A DNA stretch of 64,000 bases from Nocardioides sp. zg-1230 (lineage in GTDB: Bacteria; Actinomycetota; Actinomycetes; Propionibacteriales; Nocardioidaceae). The translations under genes and the position numbers were made by a program. Below, piece by piece: positions 27,658 to 35,909 of the stretch. Under the pieces are notes generated by a model that searched no databases, was not told the origin of the DNA, and saw only the letters and a program-made list of their open reading frames with translations. The stretch lies in assembly GCF_013155335.1 (NCBI RefSeq), contig NZ_JABJQZ010000002.1, forward strand, positions 62,001-126,000. The letters run 5' to 3'. The first letter of the stretch is position 1, and each line of letters begins with the position of its first letter.

Positions 27658-28938
27658 ATGACCACTGACACCGACACCGCGTCCGTTCCCAGCCCCGCCC
27701 CCAGCGGCTTCGACAACGACAACCGGCAGGCCGCCACCATCGGTGACTCGGCCCGCGACTACGTCAACCGCCTGCGCGGCGGCGACATGGGCTCCCTGCC
27801 CGCGATACTCGGCCTGGTCTTCCTCTTCGTCGTGTTCGCCTCGCTCAACGACCGGTTCCTGACGACCTACAACATGGCCAACCTGGTCATCCAGGCCGGC
27901 TCGATCATCGTCCTGGCCATGGGCATCGTCTTCGTCCTGCTGATCGGCGAGATCGACCTGTCCGCCGGCGTCGCGGGCGGCGCCTCGGCCACGATCATCG
28001 CGCTGATGCTCATCGACTACGACTGGACCTGGTGGATGGCGACGCTCGCCGGCATCGCCTGCGGCGCGCTCATCGGGCTCGCCATCGGTGCGCTCGTGTC
28101 GATGCTGGGCATCCCGTCGTTCGTCGTGACCCTCGCGTTCTTCCTCGCCCTGCAGGCGGTGCCGCTGCGGCTCATCGGCTCGGGTGGGTCGTTGCGCTTC
28201 AACGACGAGGTCCTGCGTGGTCTGTCGATCAAGAACGTCCCGGTCACCGCGGGTTGGATCGCTGCGATCCTGATCGTCGTGGGCTTCGCGGCGCTCTCGT
28301 TGTGGCGCTACCGCTCGCTCTCGGCGAAGGGGCTGGTCCACAAGCCCCTCGGTCTGGTCGTCATCCAGATCGCCGTCCTCGCGGTGATCGTGCTCGGCCT
28401 GACCGCCCTCCTGAGCGCCAACCGCGCGCCCAACCCGGACCTGTTCACCATCGCCGGCATCCCGTGGGTCGCCCCCGTCGTGATCGCGCTGCTCCTCTTC
28501 TGGACGTTCATCCTGACCAAGACCCGCTTCGGTCGCCACCTCTACGCGGTCGGCGGCAACGCCGAGGCGGCACGGCGCGCCGGCATCAACGTGCGCCGCG
28601 TGCGGATCATGGCCTTCGTCATCTGCTCGAGCATGGCCGCCATCAGCGGCCTGCTTGCCGCCTCCTACACCGGCAAGGTCTCGCCGGGATCCGGTGGCGG
28701 CAACGAGCTGCTGTACGCCGTCGGCGCCGCGGTCATCGGCGGCACCAGCCTCTTCGGCGGCCGTGGCCGAGCCCTCGACGCCGTCGTCGGCGGCCTCGTC
28801 ATCGCCACGATCCCCAACGGCCTCGGACTGCTCAACCAGGCGAGCTACATCAACTTCCTGGTCACGGGAGGCGTGCTGCTGCTCGCTGCGAGCGTCGACG
28901 CCATCTCGCGGCGTCGTCGCTCCTCCGCCGGCGTGTAG
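27658..28938 (+). CDS. Sugar ABC transporter permease (XylH/RbsC family)
   Basis: A 426-residue membrane permease with a polar N-terminal extension of about 45 residues and roughly ten to twelve hydrophobic helices. Family marks are NLVIQAGSIIVLAMGIVFVLL, IGEIDLSAGV and the cytoplasmic coupling loop GGNAEAARRAGINVRRVR. AVIGGTSLFGGRGRALDAVVGGL near the C-terminus is conserved in CUT2 permeases. It partners the preceding ATPase and the XylF-like protein. Confidence 0.92.
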   Translation: MTTDTDTASVPSPAPSGFDNDNRQAATIGDSARDYVNRLRGGDMGSLPAILGLVFLFVVFASLNDRFLTTYNMANLVIQAGSIIVLAMGIVFVLLIGEIDLSAGVAGGASATIIALMLIDYDWTWWMATLAGIACGALIGLAIGALVSMLGIPSFVVTLAFFLALQAVPLRLIGSGGSLRFNDEVLRGLSIKNVPVTAGWIAAILIVVGFAALSLWRYRSLSAKGLVHKPLGLVVIQIAVLAVIVLGLTALLSANRAPNPDLFTIAGIPWVAPVVIALLLFWTFILTKTRFGRHLYAVGGNAEAARRAGINVRRVRIMAFVICSSMAAISGLLAASYTGKVSPGSGGGNELLYAVGAAVIGGTSLFGGRGRALDAVVGGLVIATIPNGLGLLNQASYINFLVTGGVLLLAASVDAISRRRRSSAGV

Positions 28939-28946
28939 GGCCCGAC

Positions 28947-30179
28947 ATGACCACCCGCCGGCGCCCGGGCCTGGGGACCAACCAGGAGCTCGCGCGTCGC
29001 CACAACCTCGGGACCGTCCTGCGGCACGTCCACGGAGCCGGCCAGATCTCGCGCGCCGAGCTGACCGGCCTCATGGGCCTCAACCGCAGCACCATTGCCG
29101 CACTGGTCAACGAGCTGGAGGCACTCGGCATCACCGAGCGCGCCCTCCCCGTGGAGGGGACCCCGCGCCAGGGCGCCGGTCGCCCGTCTGCGGGGGTGCG
29201 CATCGCGGAGCAGGGCCCGTTCGTGATCGCCGTCGACCTCGGGGTGGACCGCGCCGTGGTGGCGCGCATCGGCCTCGGTGGGCGGGTGCTCCAGCGGGCG
29301 CAGGCCCCCGTGCGCAGCGACGGTGAGGCGTGGCAGGTGGGCGCGGCCGTCGCCGGGCTGATCCGCTGCGTCGTCGAGGGCGTCCCCGACGCAGCCCAGC
29401 TGGTCGGCATCGGGATCAGCGTCCCGGGCCTGGTGCGCAGCAGCGACGGCCTGATCCGCCTCGCCCCCAACCTCGAGTGGCACGACGTGTCCTTCGGCGG
29501 GATCGTCCTGGCCGCCCTCGGCCTCGACGTGCCGGTGTCGATCGCCAACGACGCCGACCTGGGCGCGCTCGCCGAGCACGTGCGGGGGGTGGCCGTCGGG
29601 GTGGACGACCTGATCTACCTCTCCGGCAACGTCGGCGTCGGAGCCGGCGTCATCACCGGTGGCGTCCGGCTCGAGGGTGCCGCGGGATATGCCGGGGAGG
29701 TGGGCCACCTGCGCTTCAACCCGGCGGGTCGCGAGTGCCACTGCGGCAACCGGGGCTGCTGGGAGACCGAGGTCGGTGCCCACGCCATCGCCGAGGCCAT
29801 CGACTGCCCGGTCGACAAGGTCGCCCAGCTCGACGAGGTGCTGGCCGGGTTCGGGGAGCCGTCGGCGGCGCTCCGTGCCACCGGGAGCGCCCTGGGCCAC
29901 GGGATCGCCAGCATCGTCAACGTCTTCAACCCCCGCCAGGTCGTGCTCGGCGGCTACTTCCGCTCGCTCTACGCGCTGGTGGGTCCCGAGATCGAGGCCG
30001 GTCTCGCCGACCGCGCACTCCCCGCGCCCCTCGAGTCGGTGACGCTGACCCTGCCGGGGCTGGGCTCGGACTCGTCGTTGCTGGGAGCCGCGGAGATCGC
30101 CCTGGAGCCGCTGTTCGTCGACCCGGTCGCCGCCCTGGGCACGGCCCTGGTCGGCGTCGGCACGCGCCTGGCCGGATGA
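28947..30179 (+). CDS. ROK family transcriptional regulator
   Basis: A 410-residue repressor with an N-terminal winged HTH (ISRAELTGLMGLNRSTIAALV, about residues 33-53) fused to a ROK sugar-binding domain. The zinc motif CHCGNRGCWE is intact. The kinase phosphate loop is degenerate (DLGVDRA), so it should sense a sugar and not phosphorylate it. XylR/NagC-type proteins bind AT-rich inverted repeats such as the one at 25589-25613, making autoregulation of the operon likely. The stop overlaps a possible ATG of the next gene at 30176. Confidence 0.9.
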   Translation: MTTRRRPGLGTNQELARRHNLGTVLRHVHGAGQISRAELTGLMGLNRSTIAALVNELEALGITERALPVEGTPRQGAGRPSAGVRIAEQGPFVIAVDLGVDRAVVARIGLGGRVLQRAQAPVRSDGEAWQVGAAVAGLIRCVVEGVPDAAQLVGIGISVPGLVRSSDGLIRLAPNLEWHDVSFGGIVLAALGLDVPVSIANDADLGALAEHVRGVAVGVDDLIYLSGNVGVGAGVITGGVRLEGAAGYAGEVGHLRFNPAGRECHCGNRGCWETEVGAHAIAEAIDCPVDKVAQLDEVLAGFGEPSAALRATGSALGHGIASIVNVFNPRQVVLGGYFRSLYALVGPEIEAGLADRALPAPLESVTLTLPGLGSDSSLLGAAEIALEPLFVDPVAALGTALVGVGTRLAG

Positions 30180-30229
30180 GTGGCCCCGCCGACGCCGTTC
30201 CCGGTGGGCCAGCCGATAACCTCCTCGGG

Positions 30230-30931
30230 ATGCTCCGCGCCCGACTCCTCACCCGATTCCTCACCGCCGCCCTCGTCGTCGCCCCGCTCCTGTCGGGCTG
30301 CGCCGGCGACGAGCCGACGATCGCCGTCCTCGTCGACGACGCCGGTGACGCCTCGTCGCGGGTGGTCGACGTCGAACGGCTCACCGACCGCGTCGAGGCC
30401 ACGTGCGACGAGTGCCGCGTGCGGGTGTACGACGCGGAGGGCGACGCCGCCACCCAGAAGAGCCAGGCCCGTCAGGCCGAGGCCGCGTCGGCGGACGTCG
30501 TCGTCGTGGTGCCGGTCGACCCGGACGACCTCGCGACGCTCACGGGGGGAGACCTCCCGGTCGTGTCGCTCGGTGAGCTCGTCCCGGGCTCCGACCGGTT
30601 CGTCGGCCTGGAGGGCGGCGCGCCGACCGGCCGGTCGGGCTCCGACGTCGAGGCCGCCCGCGACGTCGTCCTGGGCAAGGAGCAGTCGATGACCTACGTC
30701 CCGACCGGGCCGATGAGCGACCGGGCGGCCGACCTGGCTGTCGCCTACCTCGCCGACAACCCCGTCGAGGGGGGTGTGGACGTCGACGGCGTGGAGTCCT
30801 GGCTCTACACCGACAGCGAGGTCACCGTCGACACCCTCACCTCCGTGCTCGTCGCGGAGGGCATCATGACCCTCGACGACCTGTGCAGCGGGTCCACGCG
30901 GAAGCGATGTGCGAGGCTGGGACTGAGATGA
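30230..30931 (+). CDS. Shortened XylF-like lipoprotein
   Basis: A 233-residue lipoprotein from ATG 30230. An upstream ATG at 30176 overlaps the ROK stop and would add 18 polar residues before the signal. Lipobox LLSGC is clear. The mature protein resembles the N-terminal lobe of the XylF-like protein (TIAVLVDDAGDASSR, VRVYDAEGDAATQKSQA, ADVVVVVPVDPDD) and its extreme C-terminus (LDDLCSGSTRKRCARLGL aligns with the EDVCTGDFADLCAEAGI region). About 130 residues of the middle are missing. It is probably a paralogue of 25673-26770 and may be a sugar sensor or accessory binding protein. No frameshift is visible. Confidence 0.7.
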   Translation: MLRARLLTRFLTAALVVAPLLSGCAGDEPTIAVLVDDAGDASSRVVDVERLTDRVEATCDECRVRVYDAEGDAATQKSQARQAEAASADVVVVVPVDPDDLATLTGGDLPVVSLGELVPGSDRFVGLEGGAPTGRSGSDVEAARDVVLGKEQSMTYVPTGPMSDRAADLAVAYLADNPVEGGVDVDGVESWLYTDSEVTVDTLTSVLVAEGIMTLDDLCSGSTRKRCARLGLR

Positions 30932-30941
30932 TGAGCCCGCG

Positions 30942-31712
30942 ATGATCGAGATCCTCACCCAGGCCCAGGTCGACCGCGCCCGTCGCACCGGCGCCCTCGT
31001 CGCCCACATCCTGCAGACGCTGCGCTCGCGCGCCGAGGTCGGCACCAACCTGCTCGACCTCGACCGTTGGACGGCCGAGATGATCCGCGAGGCCGGCGCC
31101 GAGTCCTGCTACGTCGACTACGCCCCGTCCTTCGGTCGCGGTCCCTTCGGCCACTACGTCTGCACGGCGGTCAACGACGCCGTGCTGCACGGTCGACCGC
31201 GTGACCAGCGCCTCGCGGACGGCGACCTGCTCACCCTCGACCTCGCGGTCCGCCTCGACGGGGTGGCCGCCGACTCCGCCATCAGCTTCGTGGTGGGGGA
31301 GAGCCGCCCGGCCGGGAGCGTCGAGCTGATCGAGACCACCCAGCGGGCGCTGGCGGCCGGCATCGCCGCTGCGGGCCCCGGTGCCCGGATCGGGGACCTG
31401 TCCCACGCGATCGGCACGGTCCTCGGCGACGCCGGCTACCCGATCAACATGCAGTTCGGCGGCCACGGCATCGGCACCACGATGCACCAGGACCCGCACG
31501 TGTCCAACGACGGCCGACCGGGTCGGGGCTACAAGCTCCGCCCCGGCCTGCTGCTGGCGCTCGAACCGTGGATCATGGCCGACACCGACGAGCTCGTCAC
31601 CGACGACGACGGGTGGACGCTCCGCAGCTCGACCGGCTGCCTGACGGCCCACAGCGAGCACACCATCGCCATCACCGAGGACGGCGCGGAGGTCCTGACC
31701 CTCCCTCGCTAG
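30942..31712 (+). CDS. map: Methionine aminopeptidase, type I
   Basis: A 256-residue M24 metallopeptidase that removes initiator methionine. The metal ligands are Asp100, Asp111, His175, Glu208 and Glu239, and His83 is the substrate histidine. Their spacing matches E. coli MetAP almost exactly (79/97/108/171/204/235). It lacks the N-terminal SH3-binding extension seen in some mycobacterial forms. It starts ten bases after the lipoprotein gene. Its stop codon lies in the first copy of a 16-bp tandem duplication. Confidence 0.93.
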   Translation: MIEILTQAQVDRARRTGALVAHILQTLRSRAEVGTNLLDLDRWTAEMIREAGAESCYVDYAPSFGRGPFGHYVCTAVNDAVLHGRPRDQRLADGDLLTLDLAVRLDGVAADSAISFVVGESRPAGSVELIETTQRALAAGIAAAGPGARIGDLSHAIGTVLGDAGYPINMQFGGHGIGTTMHQDPHVSNDGRPGRGYKLRPGLLLALEPWIMADTDELVTDDDGWTLRSSTGCLTAHSEHTIAITEDGAEVLTLPR

Positions 31713-31736
31713 TGCACCCTCTCGCTAGTGCACCGT
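31705..31736. repeat. 16-bp tandem duplication across two convergent stop codons
   Basis: 31705-31720 and 31721-31736 are identical except for one base. Each copy holds CTAG. The map stop uses the first copy, and the MMPL stop on the opposite strand uses the second. Confidence 0.9.
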
Positions 31737-33875
31737 CTCCAGGGGGGCCTCCGCCTCCTCGGCGGTGAGCGGGGCGTCGTCGCGGTCGAGCTTGCTGGGC
31801 CACCAGATCTTGCCGCCCAGGTCGAGGTTGAGGGCCGTCACCAGCACGGACCGCACCACCAGGGTGTCGAGCATGACGCCGAGGGCGACGGCCACACCGA
31901 GCTCGGCGAGGAACACCAGCGGCAACGATCCCAGGACGAGGAACGTCGCCGCCAGGACGACGCCGGCCGAGGTGATCACGCCGCCCGTGGAGGCGAGGGC
32001 GATCAGCGAGCCGCGCCTCGTGCCGTGCTGCATGGTCTCCTCCCGCACCCGGGTCATCAGGAAGATGTTGTAGTCGATGCCGAGCGCCACGAGGAACACG
32101 AACGCGAAGAGCGGGAACCCGGGGTCGGAACCGGCGAAGCCGAAGACGTACTCGAACAGCAGCGCCGAGATGCCCAGCGCCGCGCCGAAGGACAGCACGA
32201 CGGTGGCGATGAGGATGAGGGGCGCGACCAGCGCGCGCAGCAGGCCGATGAGGATCAGCAGCACCACGAGCAGCACCAGCGGCATGATTACCCAGCTGTC
32301 CCGCACGGAGGCGATCTTGGTGTCGAGGTAGAACGCCGAACCGCCACCCACCAGTGCGTCGGCACCGTCGACGGCGTGCACGGCGTCGCGCGAGGACTCC
32401 ACGATGTCAGCGGCGGTGGTGGAGGAGATGTCGGCGTCGATGGTGGCCTCGAACCATGCGCGCCCGTCGCCCAGCGGCTGGACGTCGCCCGCCTCGCCGA
32501 GGCCGTCGATCCCCTCGAGCGAGGCGACCACGTCGTTCGCACGGTCGGCGGCGGTGACGACCTGGATGGTGTTGGAGTTGTCGGACAGTCCGTGCTCCTC
32601 GAGCAGCTTCTGCCCCTTGATGGAGTCGAACTCCTTCGTGTAGGTGTCCTCGGTCGCGAGCCCAGCGGTGTCGAGGCGGAACAGGCCGAGGCAGGCGAGC
32701 AGCAGCAGCCCGGTGGTGGTCACCCAGACCCGGCGCGGGCGGTGGCTGATCCGGCGGCCGACACCGGCCCAGAGGCCGTCGGCGGTGGGCTCGGCGCTGC
32801 CGAAGGCGGGGCGCTTGGGCCAGAACACCCAGCGCCCGCAGATCACCAGGAGGGCGGGGAGCAGCGTGAGCATGACCACCATCGTCACGACGACGCCGAT
32901 CGCGGCGACCGGACCGAGGCCGGCAGTGGAGTTGAGCTCGGCGAAGGACAGGCAGAGCATGCCGACCGCCACGGTCGCGGCGCTCGCGAGGATCGCCGGC
33001 GAGGCCCGGTGCAGCGCGAAGGCCATCGCGTCGTGGCGGTCGGCGTGCCGGCGCAGCTCCTCGCGGTAGCGCGCGACGAGCAGCAGGGCGTAGTCGGTGC
33101 CTGCCCCGATCACCAGGATGCTGAGGATCGCCTGGCTCTGCCCGTTGACGGTGAGACCGGCGTGCTTCGCCAGCAGGTACACCAGGCCGGTCGCGATCGT
33201 GTTGGCGACGACCGCGCAGATGATCGGCAGCAGCCACAGCACGGGGCTGCGGTAGGTGAAGAGCAGGATGACGATCACCACGGCGAGCGTGGCGAAGATC
33301 AGGTCGGTGTCGATGCCCTCGAACGCCTCGGCCGAGTCGGCCGCCTGTCCGCCGAAGCCGGCGAGGTGCACCTCGCCGCCGTCGAGCGTGGCGATGTCGC
33401 GGATCTCGTCGGCGGCGTCGGGGATGGCGTTCCACCCGTCGGCGCCGAAGTTGAGCACGAAGTAGAGGTAGGCGACCTCGCCGTCGTCGGCCACGAGCGT
33501 CGGCACCGGTGCGCCCTGCGCGGCGGCGGCCTCGGCGGCCGCGGGTGTCAGCACGCCCTCCTCGGTGACGCCGTCCAGCTCGGCCATCTCCGGCCCGTGG
33601 GCCTCCATCTGGGCGAGGTCCTCCTCGGTCAGCCCGCCGTCGCGGTGGTAGACCACCAGGGTCGGGATGTCGTTGGGGTCGACCGACTCGGACAGCTCCT
33701 CCAGCACCTGGGTCGACTCGGCCGACTCGGGCAGCCATGACGATGCCTCGTTGTTCTGGACGTCGGCGAGCTGGGTCGAGAACATCCCCATGAAACCGGT
33801 GATGACCACGGCGACGGCGAGGACGACCCACTTCGTGATGCGGCCCGTGAGGGACCCGGCGATCTGTCGGTGCAT
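31725..33875 (-). CDS. MMPL family RND-type transporter
   Basis: A 716-residue membrane protein with two homologous halves. There is an N-terminal helix, a periplasmic domain of about 150 residues, five helices, a second extracytoplasmic domain, and a second helix bundle. Marks include GQSQAILSILVIGAGTDYALLL (about residues 243-264, with the conserved Gly/Asp/Tyr proton-relay region) and the equivalent FVFLVALGIDYNIFLMTR in the second half. MMPL proteins export lipids, siderophores or drugs, but no lipid-synthesis partner is nearby. It converges on map. Confidence 0.9.
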   Translation of the reverse strand: MHRQIAGSLTGRITKWVVLAVAVVITGFMGMFSTQLADVQNNEASSWLPESAESTQVLEELSESVDPNDIPTLVVYHRDGGLTEEDLAQMEAHGPEMAELDGVTEEGVLTPAAAEAAAAQGAPVPTLVADDGEVAYLYFVLNFGADGWNAIPDAADEIRDIATLDGGEVHLAGFGGQAADSAEAFEGIDTDLIFATLAVVIVILLFTYRSPVLWLLPIICAVVANTIATGLVYLLAKHAGLTVNGQSQAILSILVIGAGTDYALLLVARYREELRRHADRHDAMAFALHRASPAILASAATVAVGMLCLSFAELNSTAGLGPVAAIGVVVTMVVMLTLLPALLVICGRWVFWPKRPAFGSAEPTADGLWAGVGRRISHRPRRVWVTTTGLLLLACLGLFRLDTAGLATEDTYTKEFDSIKGQKLLEEHGLSDNSNTIQVVTAADRANDVVASLEGIDGLGEAGDVQPLGDGRAWFEATIDADISSTTAADIVESSRDAVHAVDGADALVGGGSAFYLDTKIASVRDSWVIMPLVLLVVLLILIGLLRALVAPLILIATVVLSFGAALGISALLFEYVFGFAGSDPGFPLFAFVFLVALGIDYNIFLMTRVREETMQHGTRRGSLIALASTGGVITSAGVVLAATFLVLGSLPLVFLAELGVAVALGVMLDTLVVRSVLVTALNLDLGGKIWWPSKLDRDDAPLTAEEAEAPLETVH

Positions 33876-33959
33876 GACCCCCAGTCGAACAGGCGCGAGC
33901 CGATCCGCGCATCGGTAATAGCCCCGAGGTCTAGACAGGGAGGGCCCCGGGCGCGCGGC

Positions 33960-35033
33960 TCAGCGGGTCTGGAGCTGGAACGGGGACCAGGTGTCCATCG
34001 ACCCGCGGCGCGGCGCGACGGCGTACTCCATGGACCCGTCGATCCCGAGCCGGACCACCGCCCACTCGCCGTCCTGGTAGGTCACGACGAGCACGTGCTC
34101 GGCGTCCTCCCAGGCCTCGTCGAAGTACGTCGCCGAGCCGCCGCCGCGGCGGGGGGTGAAGGAGTGGACCACGGAGCCGTCAGCGGTCGCGAGGACGTCG
34201 AGCGCGCCGGGGCCGAAGCCGTCGGCGTACGCCGGGGTGCCGAGGACGTGGCGGTTGTCGGTCGAGATGTCGGAGAGCTGGTTGTCGCAGGTGCGCCACC
34301 TCACCCGCCAGCTGCGGAGCATCGCGCTGCACGAGCCGAAGTCGGAGGCCGAGGTGAGGCCGCCGAGCCAGCGACCGCGGCCGGTGTCGGTCTGGCGCAG
34401 GTGGGGGATCGTGTCGACGATGCCGTGCGACGACGTGTAGAAGGCGCGGTGCGGCCCGTTGACGGCGATCGAGCAGCCGACGCCGGGGTCGCCCTCGGCC
34501 TCCTTGCAGTTCTCGCCGGTGACCGCGGCCGCGTGGGCGGTGCCGGTGACCGGCGGGCGGTGGTAGCGGAACACGCGGTCGCCCTCCTGGTCGATCGTCC
34601 ACACCCGGCCGGCGCGGCCGGCGAACGCGACGACCTCGCCCTTCGGGGAGACGGCGAGGCCGTAGCCGGTGCGCCACTCGCCGCGGCCGGGCGTGCCGTC
34701 GGCGGCGATCCAGCGGGTGGTCGCACCGCGGCCGATGGTCTGCACGACGTGGCCCGACCCCATCGGCGCGAACTGGTCGAGCCTGTTGGGCGCCGGCGTC
34801 CTCGTGCCGCCGACGCCGTGGATGACGGTGCGGCCGGACCGTCGCTCGGACCACGCGATCGCGGGAGGCGCGCCCTGCTCGAGGTCGGAGACGTCGAGGA
34901 CGGTGCGTGCCGCCTTCCCCAACGTCGACGTCGCCGGACTCGCCTGCGTCGTCGCGGCGAGGGAGACGGCGAGGGAGACGGAGAGCGCGACGGCGGTCGC
35001 GGCGAGGAGGATCGCCCGAGGCAGGGTCTTCAT
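33960..35033 (-). CDS. Secreted protein, probable beta-propeller, unknown function
   Basis: A 357-residue protein beginning MKTLPRAILLAATAVAL, a classical Sec signal peptide, with likely cleavage near TQASPA. The mature part has repeated Trp/Gly/Asp-rich strands (TTRWIAADGTPGRGEW, GRVWTIDQEGDRVF, GEWAVVRLGIDGSM) like a WD/YVTN-type propeller, and four or more cysteines (CKEAEGDPGVGC, FGSCSA, RWRTCDN) that may form disulfides. An upstream in-frame ATG at 35048 is possible. No enzyme motif is seen. Confidence 0.7.
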   Translation of the reverse strand: MKTLPRAILLAATAVALSVSLAVSLAATTQASPATSTLGKAARTVLDVSDLEQGAPPAIAWSERRSGRTVIHGVGGTRTPAPNRLDQFAPMGSGHVVQTIGRGATTRWIAADGTPGRGEWRTGYGLAVSPKGEVVAFAGRAGRVWTIDQEGDRVFRYHRPPVTGTAHAAAVTGENCKEAEGDPGVGCSIAVNGPHRAFYTSSHGIVDTIPHLRQTDTGRGRWLGGLTSASDFGSCSAMLRSWRVRWRTCDNQLSDISTDNRHVLGTPAYADGFGPGALDVLATADGSVVHSFTPRRGGGSATYFDEAWEDAEHVLVVTYQDGEWAVVRLGIDGSMEYAVAPRRGSMDTWSPFQLQTR

Positions 35034-35069
35034 GCATGGGAGACGCATCGCACTGCCCCGGGGTTGCCC

Positions 35070-35909
35070 TCAGCCGGGGAAGGATTCCGGCAGCTCGAGA
35101 CCCTCGGACGCGAGGACCTCCCGCAGCAGGTCGGGACGGTTGGTGATCAGCCCGTCGACGCCCAGCCGCACGAGGTGGCGCATGGTGGGCTCGTCGTCCA
35201 CGACGTAGGGGACGACCGCGAGCCCGGCGCCGTGGGCCGCCTCGACGAGCGCCGCGGTCGTGAAGGGGGTGTAGTCGGGGTCGGCCACGCCGGAGCGGAA
35301 GGGCGAGCCGTGGATCGGCGAGATCGCCGTGAAGCCCTGCTGGGCCGCGGTGGCGATGAAGTCGTCGGCGACCGCGAGCCCGTCGAACCACGGCGAGGGG
35401 GACCCCTCGGTGTCGCGGAGGTACTTCGGCGACACGAGCAGGTTCCGCGCGAGGCCCGGCTCGGCCTCGCCGACGCGGTCGAGGACGCCCCAGTCGAAGC
35501 ACTGGATGCTGGTGCGCGGGACCAGGCCGTCGATGCGCAGCGCATCGACGACCCGCTCGACGAAGGCCTCGCGGCTGGTCAGGCCGCTGGCGTCGAGGGC
35601 GTCGTACTTGACCTCCAGGTTGACCCGCACGGGGTCCGCCCCGCGCTCGTCGAGCAGCGCGGCGACCTGCCGCAGCAGCGGCATCGTCGGCGGCAGGTCG
35701 CGACGGGTCAGCTCCCGGATGCGCCTCGCGTCGGCCAGCTCGCCGCGGACGGTCGGGTCGTGGTGGACCACGACGTCGTCCTCGGCGGTGAGGTGGACGT
35801 CGAGCTCGAGGGTGGTGACCCCCAGTGCGAGGGCGCGACCGAAGGCCTCGAGGGTGTTCTCGGGCCAGAGCCCGGCGCCGCCGCGGTGGGCTTGCAGGTC
35901 GAACGTCAC
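35070..35909 (-). CDS. Glycerophosphodiester phosphodiesterase
   Basis: A 279-residue GDPD TIM barrel hydrolysing glycerophosphodiesters to glycerol 3-phosphate and an alcohol. The N-terminal AHRGGAGLWPENTLEAF has the catalytic His-Arg and Glu. LELDVHLTAEDDVVVHHD supplies the Glu-x-Asp metal ligands and second His. VNLEVKYD adds the distal Glu and Lys. No signal peptide, so cytoplasmic. GTG 35909 overlaps the upstream ligase stop by four bases, giving translational coupling. A second GDPD is at 61260-62288. Confidence 0.9.
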   Translation of the reverse strand: MTFDLQAHRGGAGLWPENTLEAFGRALALGVTTLELDVHLTAEDDVVVHHDPTVRGELADARRIRELTRRDLPPTMPLLRQVAALLDERGADPVRVNLEVKYDALDASGLTSREAFVERVVDALRIDGLVPRTSIQCFDWGVLDRVGEAEPGLARNLLVSPKYLRDTEGSPSPWFDGLAVADDFIATAAQQGFTAISPIHGSPFRSGVADPDYTPFTTAALVEAAHGAGLAVVPYVVDDEPTMRHLVRLGVDGLITNRPDLLREVLASEGLELPESFPG

